64,000 nucleotides of DNA, from the NCBI RefSeq assembly GCF_012979535.1, contig NZ_CP053015.1, forward strand, positions 2,418,001 to 2,482,000, given 5' to 3'. This DNA comes from Sphingomonas lacunae (GTDB lineage: Bacteria > Pseudomonadota > Alphaproteobacteria > Sphingomonadales > Sphingomonadaceae). Within the stretch, counting starts at the first letter, position 1. Each line of letters opens with the position of its first letter. Under the pieces are notes generated by a model that saw nothing but the letters and a program-made list of their open reading frames with translations, did no database searches and was not told where the DNA came from. Shown in pieces: positions 1 through 8,206 of the stretch. Made by a program: the position numbers and the translations under genes.

Positions 1-11
1 ACAACCAGCAT
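1..11 (-). CDS. Probable start of a gene running off the left edge
   Basis: On the minus strand an ATG (bases 11-9) is preceded, after a 5-base spacer, by GAGGAAGGAG (complement of 17-26), a near-ideal ribosome binding site. Only about three codons (Met-Leu-Val) lie in the window, so no product can be named. It lies 81 bases past the AMP nucleosidase stop on the same strand, so it could be the next gene of that operon. The strength of the Shine-Dalgarno is the only evidence. Confidence 0.4.
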
Positions 12-92
12 GCCAACTCCTTCCTCGGACAGGTTCATATCGCCGCGACCAGATACTGGCGCAAATTTGTCCACGCCGGTCAGGCAGGCACC

Positions 93-1547
93 TCAGCGGA
101 AAGGTGGCTCATTGAAGGCGCGCAGCTTGCGGCTGTGCAACTTGGCGCCTTCCTTGCGCAACAGGTTGATCGTTTCGACACCAATCTGAAGGTGAGCCGC
201 GATCGCTTCCTCATAAAACCGGTTGGCCTGTCCGGGCAGTTTGAGTTCCCCGTGCAGCGGCTTGTCGGACACACACAGCAAAGTCCCGTAAGGCACGCGG
301 AAGCGATAGCCTTGGGCCGCTATCGTAGCCGATTCCATGTCTATGCCGATGGCGCGTGACTGGCTGAACCGAAGGGCGCTTTCCGAGTAACGCAATTCCC
401 AGTTTCGGTCATCGGTCGTGACAACAGTGCCAGTGCGCATCCGACGTTTCAGATCTGCACCGCTCTCGCCCGACACTTTTTCTGCGGCCTCGGCGAGGCT
501 GACTTGCACTTCGGCAATCGCCGGAATCGGGATTTCGCGTGGCAAGACAGTGTCCAGCACATGATCATCGCGCAAATAGGCATGGGCCAGAACATAGTCG
601 CCAATGCGTTGGGTGGGGCGCAAGCCTCCGCAGTGGCCGATCATCAACCAGGCCTCGGGACGAAGCACGGCCAGATGGTCCGTGACCGTCTTCGCGTTGG
701 ACGGACCGACGCCGATGTTGACCAGGGTGATGCCGGAACGGTCCGGAGCGATCAGGTGATAGGCCGGCATCTGGTGGCGGCGCCAAGCACTGTCCGCGAC
801 AAGTTGTGTCGGGTCCGCGCCCGGTGCTTCGGTATAGAGACCACCTGCGCCCGACAAGGCAGTGTAACCGTCCTTGCCGACCTGATCTGCAGCCCAGGCA
901 ACAAATTCATCGACATAGCGATGATAGTTGGTGAACAGGATGAACTTTTGGAAATGCTCCGGCGGTGTGCCGGTATAATGTTTGAGCCGGGCGAGGGAAA
1001 AATCCGTGCGCAGCGCATCAAACAGTGTCAGCGGATGGTTGTTGCCGACTTCGGTGATGAACAGGCCGTCGGCCAGCTCGTCACCAATGTCGGCCAGCTC
1101 CGTCGAAGGGAAATGGCGGGATAATTCTTGCGTGGAAACGCCGCCCAGTGCTCCACCGGTGAGCCCGTCGAGAACATAAGGAAAGGGAATTTCCTGTTTG
1201 CTGGAGACCACTTCAAAACGGACGCCATATTGGCCGGAAATCAGACTGAGCTGTTCGCGCAAATAGGGTTCGAACAGGTCTGGCCTGGTGATGGTGGTAG
1301 CATAGCAGCCCGGACCAGGCAGGCGGCCAAAGGCCACTGACCGGTCACCGCCAAGTTCTTCACCATCGTAATGGATGCGCAGTTCCGGGTAACAAAATGC
1401 GCCCGTGGATCTGACAACCGGGTCCGGCAATGTCCCTTTCGCCACATAGCCGGCCACGGCTTCGCGCAAGCGGTGAACCGCCGCATCATATCGCCGGTGG
1501 ATCTGGTCTATGGCTGTATCGACAGCTGCGCGGTCCCGGTTGGTCAT
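93..1547 (-). CDS. amn: AMP nucleosidase
   Basis: Hydrolyses AMP to adenine and ribose 5-phosphate in the cytoplasm and so helps set the adenylate pool. The 484-residue product has the length of the classic bacterial enzyme: an N-terminal AMP-nucleosidase domain followed by a nucleoside-phosphorylase-like domain. DMES at about residues 403-406 and CVSDKPLHGE at about 425-434 form the recognisable active-site end. I chose the ATG at 1547; a TTG six codons upstream would overlap the peroxiredoxin stop, while GGGG about 9 bases before the ATG fits a ribosome binding site. It is the last complete gene of a glycosyltransferase-peroxiredoxin-amn run. Confidence 0.93.
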   Translation of the reverse strand: MTNRDRAAVDTAIDQIHRRYDAAVHRLREAVAGYVAKGTLPDPVVRSTGAFCYPELRIHYDGEELGGDRSVAFGRLPGPGCYATTITRPDLFEPYLREQLSLISGQYGVRFEVVSSKQEIPFPYVLDGLTGGALGGVSTQELSRHFPSTELADIGDELADGLFITEVGNNHPLTLFDALRTDFSLARLKHYTGTPPEHFQKFILFTNYHRYVDEFVAWAADQVGKDGYTALSGAGGLYTEAPGADPTQLVADSAWRRHQMPAYHLIAPDRSGITLVNIGVGPSNAKTVTDHLAVLRPEAWLMIGHCGGLRPTQRIGDYVLAHAYLRDDHVLDTVLPREIPIPAIAEVQVSLAEAAEKVSGESGADLKRRMRTGTVVTTDDRNWELRYSESALRFSQSRAIGIDMESATIAAQGYRFRVPYGTLLCVSDKPLHGELKLPGQANRFYEEAIAAHLQIGVETINLLRKEGAKLHSRKLRAFNEPPFR

Positions 1548-1561
1548 TTGGAGAGCCCCGA

Positions 1562-2041
1562 TCAAAGCTGACCGAGCATATGCTCCGCGCTGCTGACATT
1601 GTATTCGCCGGGCGCTTCGACGTTCAGTTGCTCGACTACACCGTCATTGACGACCATCGAGAAGCGCTGGCCACGGGTGCCCATGCCAAATTTGCTGCCA
1701 TCCATCGTGAGGCCAAGGGCGGAGACAAATTCGCCATTGCCATCTGCGAGCATGGTGATGCCGTCGGCGCCGGCTTGCTTGGCCCAGGCGCCCATAACAA
1801 ATGCATCATTGACCGCTGTTGCGGCGATTTCCTCTATGCCCTTGGCCTTCAGCTCGTCTCGCTTTTCAATGAAGCTCGGCAGATGGCGGGCCGAGCAGGT
1901 CGGAGTGAAGGCACCCGGAACCGAAAAAACGGCAACTCGGCGTCCCTTGAAATAGTCGGTCGTCGCAACCTGTTCGGGGCCGCCTTCGGTGACCTTGACA
2001 AGGGTCGCGGCGGGGAGGGTGTCACCCTTTTGAATGGTCAT
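1562..2041 (-). CDS. Peroxiredoxin, Prx5/redoxin type
   Basis: Thiol peroxidase of 159 residues that reduces hydrogen peroxide and alkyl hydroperoxides. The peroxidatic cysteine is Cys49 in PGAFTPTCS, the signature of the Prx5 group, which uses glutaredoxin or glutathione for recycling. The frame stays open upstream to 2497, but that part is low-complexity and antisense to the glycosyltransferase; the ATG at 2041 has GAGGAG placed correctly and starts the family's usual MTIQKGD. It starts 14 bases after the glycosyltransferase stop and ends just before amn, so co-transcription is likely. Confidence 0.93.
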   Translation of the reverse strand: MTIQKGDTLPAATLVKVTEGGPEQVATTDYFKGRRVAVFSVPGAFTPTCSARHLPSFIEKRDELKAKGIEEIAATAVNDAFVMGAWAKQAGADGITMLADGNGEFVSALGLTMDGSKFGMGTRGQRFSMVVNDGVVEQLNVEAPGEYNVSSAEHMLGQL

Positions 2042-2054
2042 GGTGTATCGCTCC

Positions 2055-3059
2055 TCAATTGGTTTTGGCGTTGTTGTTGCCGTGCCTATAGAGCGCAAGC
2101 GCCGGTCCTGCCAACAGAGGAACCAGTGAAAAGATGAACATCGCCGTCCGCCATTTCCTTTTGTGGCGCAGATGTCCGCTGTCGCGCATGGCGCGAATGC
2201 CGTCCCTTGGCTTGCCGGCAAGCACCCAATCCACGCCCATTTCAAAACGCGAAATGGCCTGAGCCTCGTCACGCAGCGCCTCGGCAAGGGCTGCTTCTGG
2301 CCTGCCGGAAAGGGCAAGTGCAGCCTTTTGATAAACAGCCGCAGTCGTCTCCATAAGGCGCGCGCGATTGCTCGACAAGGAAGCCGGGTGACGACGATAG
2401 TCCACCAGCGGCTCGGCCACCAGGCGGCCCGTTGCACCGGTCGAGAGCAGGCGGAGCCAGAGATCAAGGTCCTCTGAAGAACGCAGTGACTGGTCATAAC
2501 CGCCGACTGCCTTCAACGCCGCAGCCCGGACAGTGCAAAGGCCAAAAACCGCTCCTTCGCGACGGAGAAGCCGTTCCAGCGTAATAGGTTCATCTTGCGG
2601 GTAACGGTCGGAAAATCGTTCGCCGGCATGAGCAGGCGTGCCAAAGGAAATTGCGTCGCAAGTAACAAAAGCTGCCTCGGGATGCTCGGCCAGCTTGGCG
2701 ACCATTTTGGCGAGATAATCCGGGTGATAGCGGTCATCCCCGTCAAGCAGGGCAATCAGAGGCGCGCGTGCTAAGGAGATGCCATGATTGCGCGCGCCAG
2801 CAAGCCCCGCGTTGTCGATCCTTACGAGCGAGAAGCGCGGATCGGTCAGAAAGGGCGCGCACACAATGGCTACATGGTCGGGAGAGCCATCATCCACGAC
2901 AATCGCTTCGAAATCGCCAAACCGCTGATTTTTTAAAGACTCCAACGCTTCCGCCAGATAGGCGGCAACATTGAATGCCGGTATGATCACGGACACGGCA
3001 GGGTCGACCTTGCTTGGCCCGCTCGTCACCCCGCCTGGTCCTGGGGGCATTTGTGTCAT
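2055..3059 (-). CDS. Glycosyltransferase family 2 protein
   Basis: A 334-residue GT-A fold transferase. The nucleotide-sugar domain begins at about residue 22 (VSVIIPAFN), with VVDDGSP at about 54-60 and the metal-binding LDGDD at about 105-109. A single hydrophobic helix at about 307-324 would anchor the C-terminus in the inner membrane. Donor and acceptor cannot be read from sequence; cell-surface polysaccharide or glycolipid synthesis is the usual role. The ATG at 3059 has no clear Shine-Dalgarno and the one three codons later is an alternative. It diverges from yqgE and heads the operon with the peroxiredoxin and amn. Confidence 0.88.
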   Translation of the reverse strand: MTQMPPGPGGVTSGPSKVDPAVSVIIPAFNVAAYLAEALESLKNQRFGDFEAIVVDDGSPDHVAIVCAPFLTDPRFSLVRIDNAGLAGARNHGISLARAPLIALLDGDDRYHPDYLAKMVAKLAEHPEAAFVTCDAISFGTPAHAGERFSDRYPQDEPITLERLLRREGAVFGLCTVRAAALKAVGGYDQSLRSSEDLDLWLRLLSTGATGRLVAEPLVDYRRHPASLSSNRARLMETTAAVYQKAALALSGRPEAALAEALRDEAQAISRFEMGVDWVLAGKPRDGIRAMRDSGHLRHKRKWRTAMFIFSLVPLLAGPALALYRHGNNNAKTN

Positions 3060-3107
3060 TATCAGGGCATTCTTTCAGTCAAAGGCTGCGCGCCAAGGTA
3101 TAGCATC

Positions 3108-3665
3108 ATGCATAGTCCAAGATATTTTACCGGACAGTTACTCCTGGCTTTGCCGGCCATCGGAGACCCGAGATTTGACCATGCGGCCATCGTCCTCATC
3201 AGCCATGATGACCAGGGTGCCATGGGCATAGCGGTGAGCCATCAAGCCGAATTCACTGTCTCGGAACTGCTTGATCAAGCAGGCATCGCCGGCACTGTGT
3301 CACCCGACCCATGGGTTCTTGTCGGCGGCCCGGTCGAACAGCAGCGCGGATTCGTGATCCACAGCCGGGACTGGGGCGGTGAGGGGACGATAGATGTGGC
3401 TGGCGCTTTTTGCGTGTCAGGATCGCTGGATGTGCTGAGGGCAATCGCGCAGGGTCGAGGTCCATCGATCTGGCAGGTCGCGTTGGGCTATGCCGGTTGG
3501 GGACCGGGGCAGCTGGAAAGCGAAATTGCGAATGACGCCTGGCACGTTACCAAACTTGACCATAGTTTGCTGTTCGACATGAATCCCCCAGATCGCTGGC
3601 GAAGCGCCATGGAAAGGGATGGCATCGACCCTGCCAGGCTGGTTGCAAGGGGCGGCACCGCCTGA
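3108..3665 (+). CDS. yqgE: YqgE/AlgH family protein (UPF0301)
   Basis: A 185-residue cytoplasmic protein of the YqgE/AlgH family, whose biochemical function is not settled. The hallmark start is seen (FTGQLLLALPAIGDPRFDHA), followed by the HDDQGAMGIAVS and VLVGGPVEQQRGFVIH blocks. The frame is open upstream to 3051, but the ATG at 3108 gives the family's normal N-terminus (MHSPRYFTG). It is divergent from the glycosyltransferase with about 48 bases between starts, and upstream of ahcY on the same strand. Confidence 0.93.
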   Translation: MHSPRYFTGQLLLALPAIGDPRFDHAAIVLISHDDQGAMGIAVSHQAEFTVSELLDQAGIAGTVSPDPWVLVGGPVEQQRGFVIHSRDWGGEGTIDVAGAFCVSGSLDVLRAIAQGRGPSIWQVALGYAGWGPGQLESEIANDAWHVTKLDHSLLFDMNPPDRWRSAMERDGIDPARLVARGGTA

Positions 3666-3680
3666 CCGTTGTTGCCCCAT

Positions 3681-3702
3681 GATATAAGGAAAACTTTATA
3701 TC
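3681..3702 (+). promoter_or_regulatory. Inverted repeat upstream of ahcY, candidate operator
   Basis: Arms GATATAAGG (3681-3689) and CTTTATATC (3694-3702) are complementary at 8 of 9 positions around AAAA. The repeat lies between yqgE and ahcY, about 100 bases before the ahcY start. The A/T-rich arms stand out in GC-rich DNA. Its form suits a dimeric winged-helix repressor. In other Proteobacteria the ArsR-family S-adenosylhomocysteine sensor SahR controls ahcY, so a SahR-like site is the leading guess; this link is inference. Confidence 0.6.
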
Positions 3703-3805
3703 TTCTTGCGCGAACAGGGTGGGGGCAGTAAGGGGCCGATCAACGCCGGATCGGGCCATGGAACCCCAGCCGATCCCGCTACGCCTTTCCAATGGAGTAC
3801 AGACT

Positions 3806-5212
3806 GTGGCATCGACCGCCCCTGACTATGTGATTGCCGACCTGTCGCTGGCCGAATTCGGTCGCGCTGAGATCAATATTGCTGAAACTGAAATGCCCGG
3901 CCTGATGGCACTTCGTTCCGAATATGGCTCGTCGCAGCCGCTCAAGGGTGCCCGTATCACCGGCTCCCTGCACATGACGATCCAGACCGCCGTCCTCATC
4001 GAGACGCTGGTTGCTCTGGGTGCCGAGGTCCGTTGGGCCACCTGCAACATTTTCTCGACGCAGGATCACGCGGCAGCCGCAATTGCAGCGCGCAATATTC
4101 CGGTCTTTGCGGTCAAAGGTGAGAGTTTGGCCGATTATTGGGACTATGTCGGCCGCATTTTCGACTGGGACGATGGGGATGGCCAGACCTGCAACATGAT
4201 TCTGGATGATGGCGGCGACGCCACCATGTTCGCATTGTGGGGTGCCCGTGTCGAAGCCGGCGAGACCCTGTTCGAGCCGAGCAATGCCGAGGAAATCGAG
4301 TTCGTTCGCGCGCTCAAGGCATTTTTGGCCGCGAAGCCGGGTTACCTCACCGAAACGGTGAAGAATATCAAGGGCGTGTCGGAAGAGACGACCACCGGCG
4401 TTCACCGGCTCTATCAGATCGCCAAGGACGGCAAGCTGCCGTTCCCCGCGATCAACGTCAACGACAGCGTTACCAAGTCGAAGTTCGACAATCTCTATGG
4501 CTGCAAGGAGTCGCTGGTCGACGCGATCCGTCGCGCCACCGACGTTATGCTCGCGGGCAAGGTGGCCTGCGTCGCCGGCTTCGGCGATGTCGGCAAGGGT
4601 TCGGCTGCCTCGTTGCGTCAGGGCGGCGCCCGCGTCATGGTCACCGAAGTCGATCCGATCTGCGCGCTGCAGGCGGCGATGGAAGGCTATGAAGTCGTGA
4701 CAATGGAAGAAGCTGTCACCCGGGCTGACATCTTTGTCACCGCGACGGGCAATGAAGATGTTATCACCGCCGAGCATATGAAAGCGATGCGGCCCATGTC
4801 GATTGTCTGCAATATCGGTCACTTCGACAGCGAGATCCAGATTTCCGCGCTCGACAATTACAAGTGGACCGAAGTGAAGGCTGGTACCGACCTCGTCGAG
4901 TTCCCCGATGGCAAGCAGATCATCATCCTGGCCAAGGGCCGTCTGGTGAACCTGGGCTGCGCCACCGGCCACCCGTCGTTCGTCATGTCGTCGTCGTTCA
5001 CCAACCAGACGCTGGCGCAGATCGAACTGTTCACCAAGAGTGACCAGTACAAGAATGAGGTCTATGTTCTGCCCAAGCATCTGGACGAAAAGGTCGCTGC
5101 GCTGCATCTCGAAAAGCTTGGCGTGAAGCTGACCAAGCTGAGCGACAAGCAAGCTGCTTACATTGGCGTGAGCTCCGAAGGACCTTTCAAGCCGGATCAT
5201 TATCGGTACTGA
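3806..5212 (+). CDS. ahcY: Adenosylhomocysteinase (SAH hydrolase)
   Basis: Cleaves S-adenosylhomocysteine to adenosine and homocysteine with tightly bound NAD, keeping methyltransferases active. The Rossmann motif GFGDVG lies at residues 258-263, and the C-terminal FKPDHYRY ending is typical. I chose the GTG at 3806, which has GGAG seven bases upstream and gives a 468-residue protein of normal alphaproteobacterial length; an open stretch upstream to 3719 has no family similarity. It has its own upstream inverted repeat and a strong terminator at 5261-5296, so it is probably a single-gene unit. Confidence 0.97.
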   Translation: MASTAPDYVIADLSLAEFGRAEINIAETEMPGLMALRSEYGSSQPLKGARITGSLHMTIQTAVLIETLVALGAEVRWATCNIFSTQDHAAAAIAARNIPVFAVKGESLADYWDYVGRIFDWDDGDGQTCNMILDDGGDATMFALWGARVEAGETLFEPSNAEEIEFVRALKAFLAAKPGYLTETVKNIKGVSEETTTGVHRLYQIAKDGKLPFPAINVNDSVTKSKFDNLYGCKESLVDAIRRATDVMLAGKVACVAGFGDVGKGSAASLRQGGARVMVTEVDPICALQAAMEGYEVVTMEEAVTRADIFVTATGNEDVITAEHMKAMRPMSIVCNIGHFDSEIQISALDNYKWTEVKAGTDLVEFPDGKQIIILAKGRLVNLGCATGHPSFVMSSSFTNQTLAQIELFTKSDQYKNEVYVLPKHLDEKVAALHLEKLGVKLTKLSDKQAAYIGVSSEGPFKPDHYRY

Positions 5213-5260
5213 GGGTCCGTCAGGCCTTCCAGGCCTGTTCGTTGACAGGCCGCTCAAGAC

Positions 5261-5296
5261 CCACCGTCCGGCCCAATGCCGGACGGTGGTTTTTTT
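5261..5296 (+). terminator. Rho-independent terminator after ahcY
   Basis: CCACCGTCCGGC (5261-5272) pairs perfectly over 12 bp with GCCGGACGGTGG (5278-5289) around a CCAAT loop, followed by seven T (5290-5296). It lies about 50 bases past the ahcY stop and insulates ahcY from the divL operon. Confidence 0.95.
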
Positions 5297-5444
5297 GCTT
5301 TCCGGCAGGCACTGGTCGCCCTGTCTGTCGAGCCCGGCTGTGGAACAGGTCGACCGCAGCCGCTTTGCCGCAGCGCCAGTTTCGGCTAGGCGGGCAGGGC
5401 ATGAAGCCAATCCCGCGCCTCAACCTGATTCCCTTGTCCAAACG

Positions 5445-7760
5445 ATGGCAATGACCAGTCCCGAAACCATGGCTATAGTCGGCGCACTATTGGCGCTTTG
5501 GTTGGCTGTGGCCGGTTGGGCGATTGTCCGGGGCATCATGATGCAACGGGCCGCAGCGTTCAGTGCCCGTAAGGCAACCCAGCTTGCGGCATTGCTTGAT
5601 TGCTCGCCATCGCTTCCGCTTATCGTCCGCTCTGACGGACGTATCGAAGGCCCCGGCGGCATTGCCCAGTTGTTCGGTTTGGAAACGCTGCCGGCGACGA
5701 TTTCCGGGTTGGCAAATGGCGGGCCGGTAGTGATCGAACCGGCTGGCATGGACCAGCTGATGCAGGAAATTGTTGCAGCCCAACGGACCAGCAAGTCCTT
5801 TGCCATCGTCCTCAAATCAGTGACTGGGGGAAAGGCACTGCGTGTGCGCGGTGTCCCCGCGCCGCCTCAGCTCAACAGCAGCGGTTCTGCCCTGCTATGG
5901 ATCACCGATGCCAGCGACAGTGAGGCCAAGGCCAACCAACTGCGTCAGCAGCGCGAAGACGCGATTGCGGCGTTTGAGGCAATTTCCTCACTGATCGAAG
6001 CGGCGCCCTTTCCGATGTGGTTCCGCGACAGCGAGTTACGACTGGCACTCGTCAACCAAGCCTATGTTCGCTCCGCAGAGGCTGACAGTGCGCAGGATGT
6101 TGTCGCGCGGCAAGTTGAACTTGTCGAACCCATCGCCGGACAGAGCGCGCAGGCAGCGGCGCAGGCCGCCCATGATTCAGCCGAGTCCGTCTCGCGCTTC
6201 ATTCCTGTCACAATTGCCGGCTCGCGGCGCATGATGCAGGTCGTTGATGTGCCAATCGCGGATGTCGGTGTGGCGGGATATGCCATCGATAGACAGGAAT
6301 TGGAGGACGCGCGCAGCGATTTTCGTCGCTTTTCCGAAGCGCGGCGATCCATGCTGGACCAAATGTCTGCAGCAGTGGCTGAGTTTGCCCCGGATAGGTC
6401 CTTGCGTTTTGCCAACAGGCCATTTCTTCGCCTGTTCTTGCTGGATGAGGAATGGGCGGCCACGGCGCCACCATTTGAACGATTGCTTGACAGGTTGCGG
6501 GACAATAGCCGCACGCCGGAAGTGCGCGATTTTCCGGGCTGGCGGGCGGAGCGCCGCGGCTGGTTCGCAGCCACCGGCATGATCGAAGAAAGCTGGCTGC
6601 TGCGCGATGGCACGCATTTGCGAGCGGTTGCCCAGCCTGCACCGGATGGCGGGCTTTTGCTGATCTTTGAGGACCGCACTGAACAGATTCGCTTGGCAAG
6701 TGCGCGTGACACATTGCTTCGGGTGCGGACAGCGACGTTTGACAATTTGTTCGAAGCGGTCGCCGTCTTTGCCCCTGACGGCAAGCTGAACCTCTGGAAC
6801 CAAAGATTCCGAAGGCTTTGGGATGTCAGCGAGGAGTTTCTGGTCGGTCACCCAAGGATCGACGCCCTGCTCGACAAGATCGGCCCGCGGCTGGAGGACC
6901 CGCGTCAGCAGAGCGTGCTGCGACAGATGATTGTCGGCGCCACCGGAGAGCGACAGCAACGGAGCGGCCGCATTGGCTTCAAAGGCGGGCAACAATTTGA
7001 TTTTGCCGCCATTCCCTTGCCGGACGGCAATGCCTTGTTCACGTTGATCGATGTGACGGACAGCCGCAAGATCGAAAGGGCATTGCGTGACCGGGCGGAG
7101 GCACTGGAGGCTGCGGATCGGGTCAAGACCGATTTCCTATCACGCATAAGTTATGAACTACGCACGCCACTGACCTCGATCGGTGGTTTCGCGGAAATGC
7201 TCAATGGCGGTTATGCCGGCGATTTGCCTGACGCAGCCAAGGATTATGTAAAGGCAATCCTGTCCTCTACCGAAGCATTGGGCCAACAGATCGACACCGT
7301 TCTTGATCTCGCACAGAGCGAGGCGGGGACCATGCCCTTGGAAAGACGGCCTATCGCACTGGGCGCGCTGCTGCGTGATGCAGTGGCCGCCGCTCAGCCA
7401 GATGCCAAGGCAGCGGGCGTGGAACTGGTCACTGACATCAGGGTCGGATTGGGCCAGATTGACGGCGACGCAAAACGTCTGCGTCAAGTGGTCGACCACA
7501 TGATCAGCCATGCCATTTCCGCTTTTGGGAATGCGCAACATCAACCCGAAGGCGGGCGGCGCGTATTGGTGCATGGTGATGGCAATTCATCATCTGCCCA
7601 ATTGGTGGTGTCGGACAATGGACAGGGCAGTGAGTCGTCCGGGACTCAGGCTGTCGCCATGGCGCTCGCGCGCCAACTGGTCCAGGCGCATGACGGTCGT
7701 TTCGACCTGGTTCGGCGTCCCAGTGAAGGGTCAATGACAGCAGTGTTCCTGCCGCGATGA
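5445..7760 (+). CDS. divL: DivL-like PAS sensor protein with tyrosine at the phosphoacceptor site
   Basis: A 771-residue protein with one N-terminal membrane helix (about 9-30), several PAS-like regions, a HisKA dimerisation domain and a C-terminal ATPase-like domain. The H-box reads ISYELRTPL: Tyr570 (TAT at 7152-7154) replaces the usual His. Caulobacter DivL (about 769 residues, TM plus PAS, Tyr550) has the same substitution; it acts with CckA and DivK in cell-cycle and polarity control. The ATPase domain keeps SDNGQG, but its N-box reads MISHAIS (no Asn) and no GLGL box follows, so ATP turnover is doubtful. The start is uncertain: no good Shine-Dalgarno precedes 5445, and ATGs at 5451 and 5469 are possible. 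Its stop overlaps tsaE (ATGA). Confidence 0.85.
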   Translation: MAMTSPETMAIVGALLALWLAVAGWAIVRGIMMQRAAAFSARKATQLAALLDCSPSLPLIVRSDGRIEGPGGIAQLFGLETLPATISGLANGGPVVIEPAGMDQLMQEIVAAQRTSKSFAIVLKSVTGGKALRVRGVPAPPQLNSSGSALLWITDASDSEAKANQLRQQREDAIAAFEAISSLIEAAPFPMWFRDSELRLALVNQAYVRSAEADSAQDVVARQVELVEPIAGQSAQAAAQAAHDSAESVSRFIPVTIAGSRRMMQVVDVPIADVGVAGYAIDRQELEDARSDFRRFSEARRSMLDQMSAAVAEFAPDRSLRFANRPFLRLFLLDEEWAATAPPFERLLDRLRDNSRTPEVRDFPGWRAERRGWFAATGMIEESWLLRDGTHLRAVAQPAPDGGLLLIFEDRTEQIRLASARDTLLRVRTATFDNLFEAVAVFAPDGKLNLWNQRFRRLWDVSEEFLVGHPRIDALLDKIGPRLEDPRQQSVLRQMIVGATGERQQRSGRIGFKGGQQFDFAAIPLPDGNALFTLIDVTDSRKIERALRDRAEALEAADRVKTDFLSRISYELRTPLTSIGGFAEMLNGGYAGDLPDAAKDYVKAILSSTEALGQQIDTVLDLAQSEAGTMPLERRPIALGALLRDAVAAAQPDAKAAGVELVTDIRVGLGQIDGDAKRLRQVVDHMISHAISAFGNAQHQPEGGRRVLVHGDGNSSSAQLVVSDNGQGSESSGTQAVAMALARQLVQAHDGRFDLVRRPSEGSMTAVFLPR

Positions 7761-8206
7761 GTTTCCACTTCACCCTTGCCCAGACAGACGAGATCGGCGT
7801 CGCCATCGCCGCTGTGATCCAACCCGGTGACTGTATCGGCCTGGTGGGTGATTTGGGCGCTGGCAAGACCACGCTGGCGAGGAGCATTCTTGGCGCTCTC
7901 GGGCTCAAGGGTGAGGCTCCGAGCCCCAGTTTCGCGATCGTCCAGCATTATGCCCCGCCTGAAACCAGCATGCCCGTTCTGCATGTCGACCTGTACCGCA
8001 TAGATGATGCCGCCGAGATTGCCGAACTGGGACTGGATGAGGCCCGTGATGACCATGTCTTGCTGATCGAATGGCCCGAACGGATGGGGACGTCCATGTG
8101 GTCCGACATGATGCGTCTCCAAATAGATTTCGACGGCGAGGATGCCCGACGCTTGACAGCGTTGGTGCCACCGGCTTGGGAAGGGCGATGGCCGTTCCCG
8201 CAATGA
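7757..8206 (+). CDS. tsaE: tRNA threonylcarbamoyladenosine biosynthesis ATPase TsaE
   Basis: A 149-residue P-loop protein that works with TsaB and TsaD to make t6A37 on ANN-decoding tRNAs. The Walker A motif GDLGAGKTT is at residues 31-39; the following SPSFAIV and DLYRIDD blocks and the late IEWPERMG are family signatures. It starts inside the divL stop (ATGA) and overlaps the start of amgK, so translation is probably coupled. Length and motifs are complete. Confidence 0.95.
   Translation: MSFHFTLAQTDEIGVAIAAVIQPGDCIGLVGDLGAGKTTLARSILGALGLKGEAPSPSFAIVQHYAPPETSMPVLHVDLYRIDDAAEIAELGLDEARDDHVLLIEWPERMGTSMWSDMMRLQIDFDGEDARRLTALVPPAWEGRWPFPQ

Noticed and set aside
2042..2497. N-terminal extension of the peroxiredoxin
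   Set aside because: The extra 152 codons overlap the glycosyltransferase in another frame and have no family similarity; a good ribosome binding site supports the start at 2041.
3703..3805. SAM or SAH riboswitch in the ahcY leader
   Set aside because: I could not fit the conserved cores or stems of SAM-II, SAM/SAH or SAH riboswitches; only the upstream dyad is convincing.
3779..5410. A 543-codon open frame on the minus strand antisense to ahcY
   Set aside because: It mirrors ahcY codon by codon, has no recognisable family, and ahcY is certain. Long antisense frames are common in GC-rich DNA.
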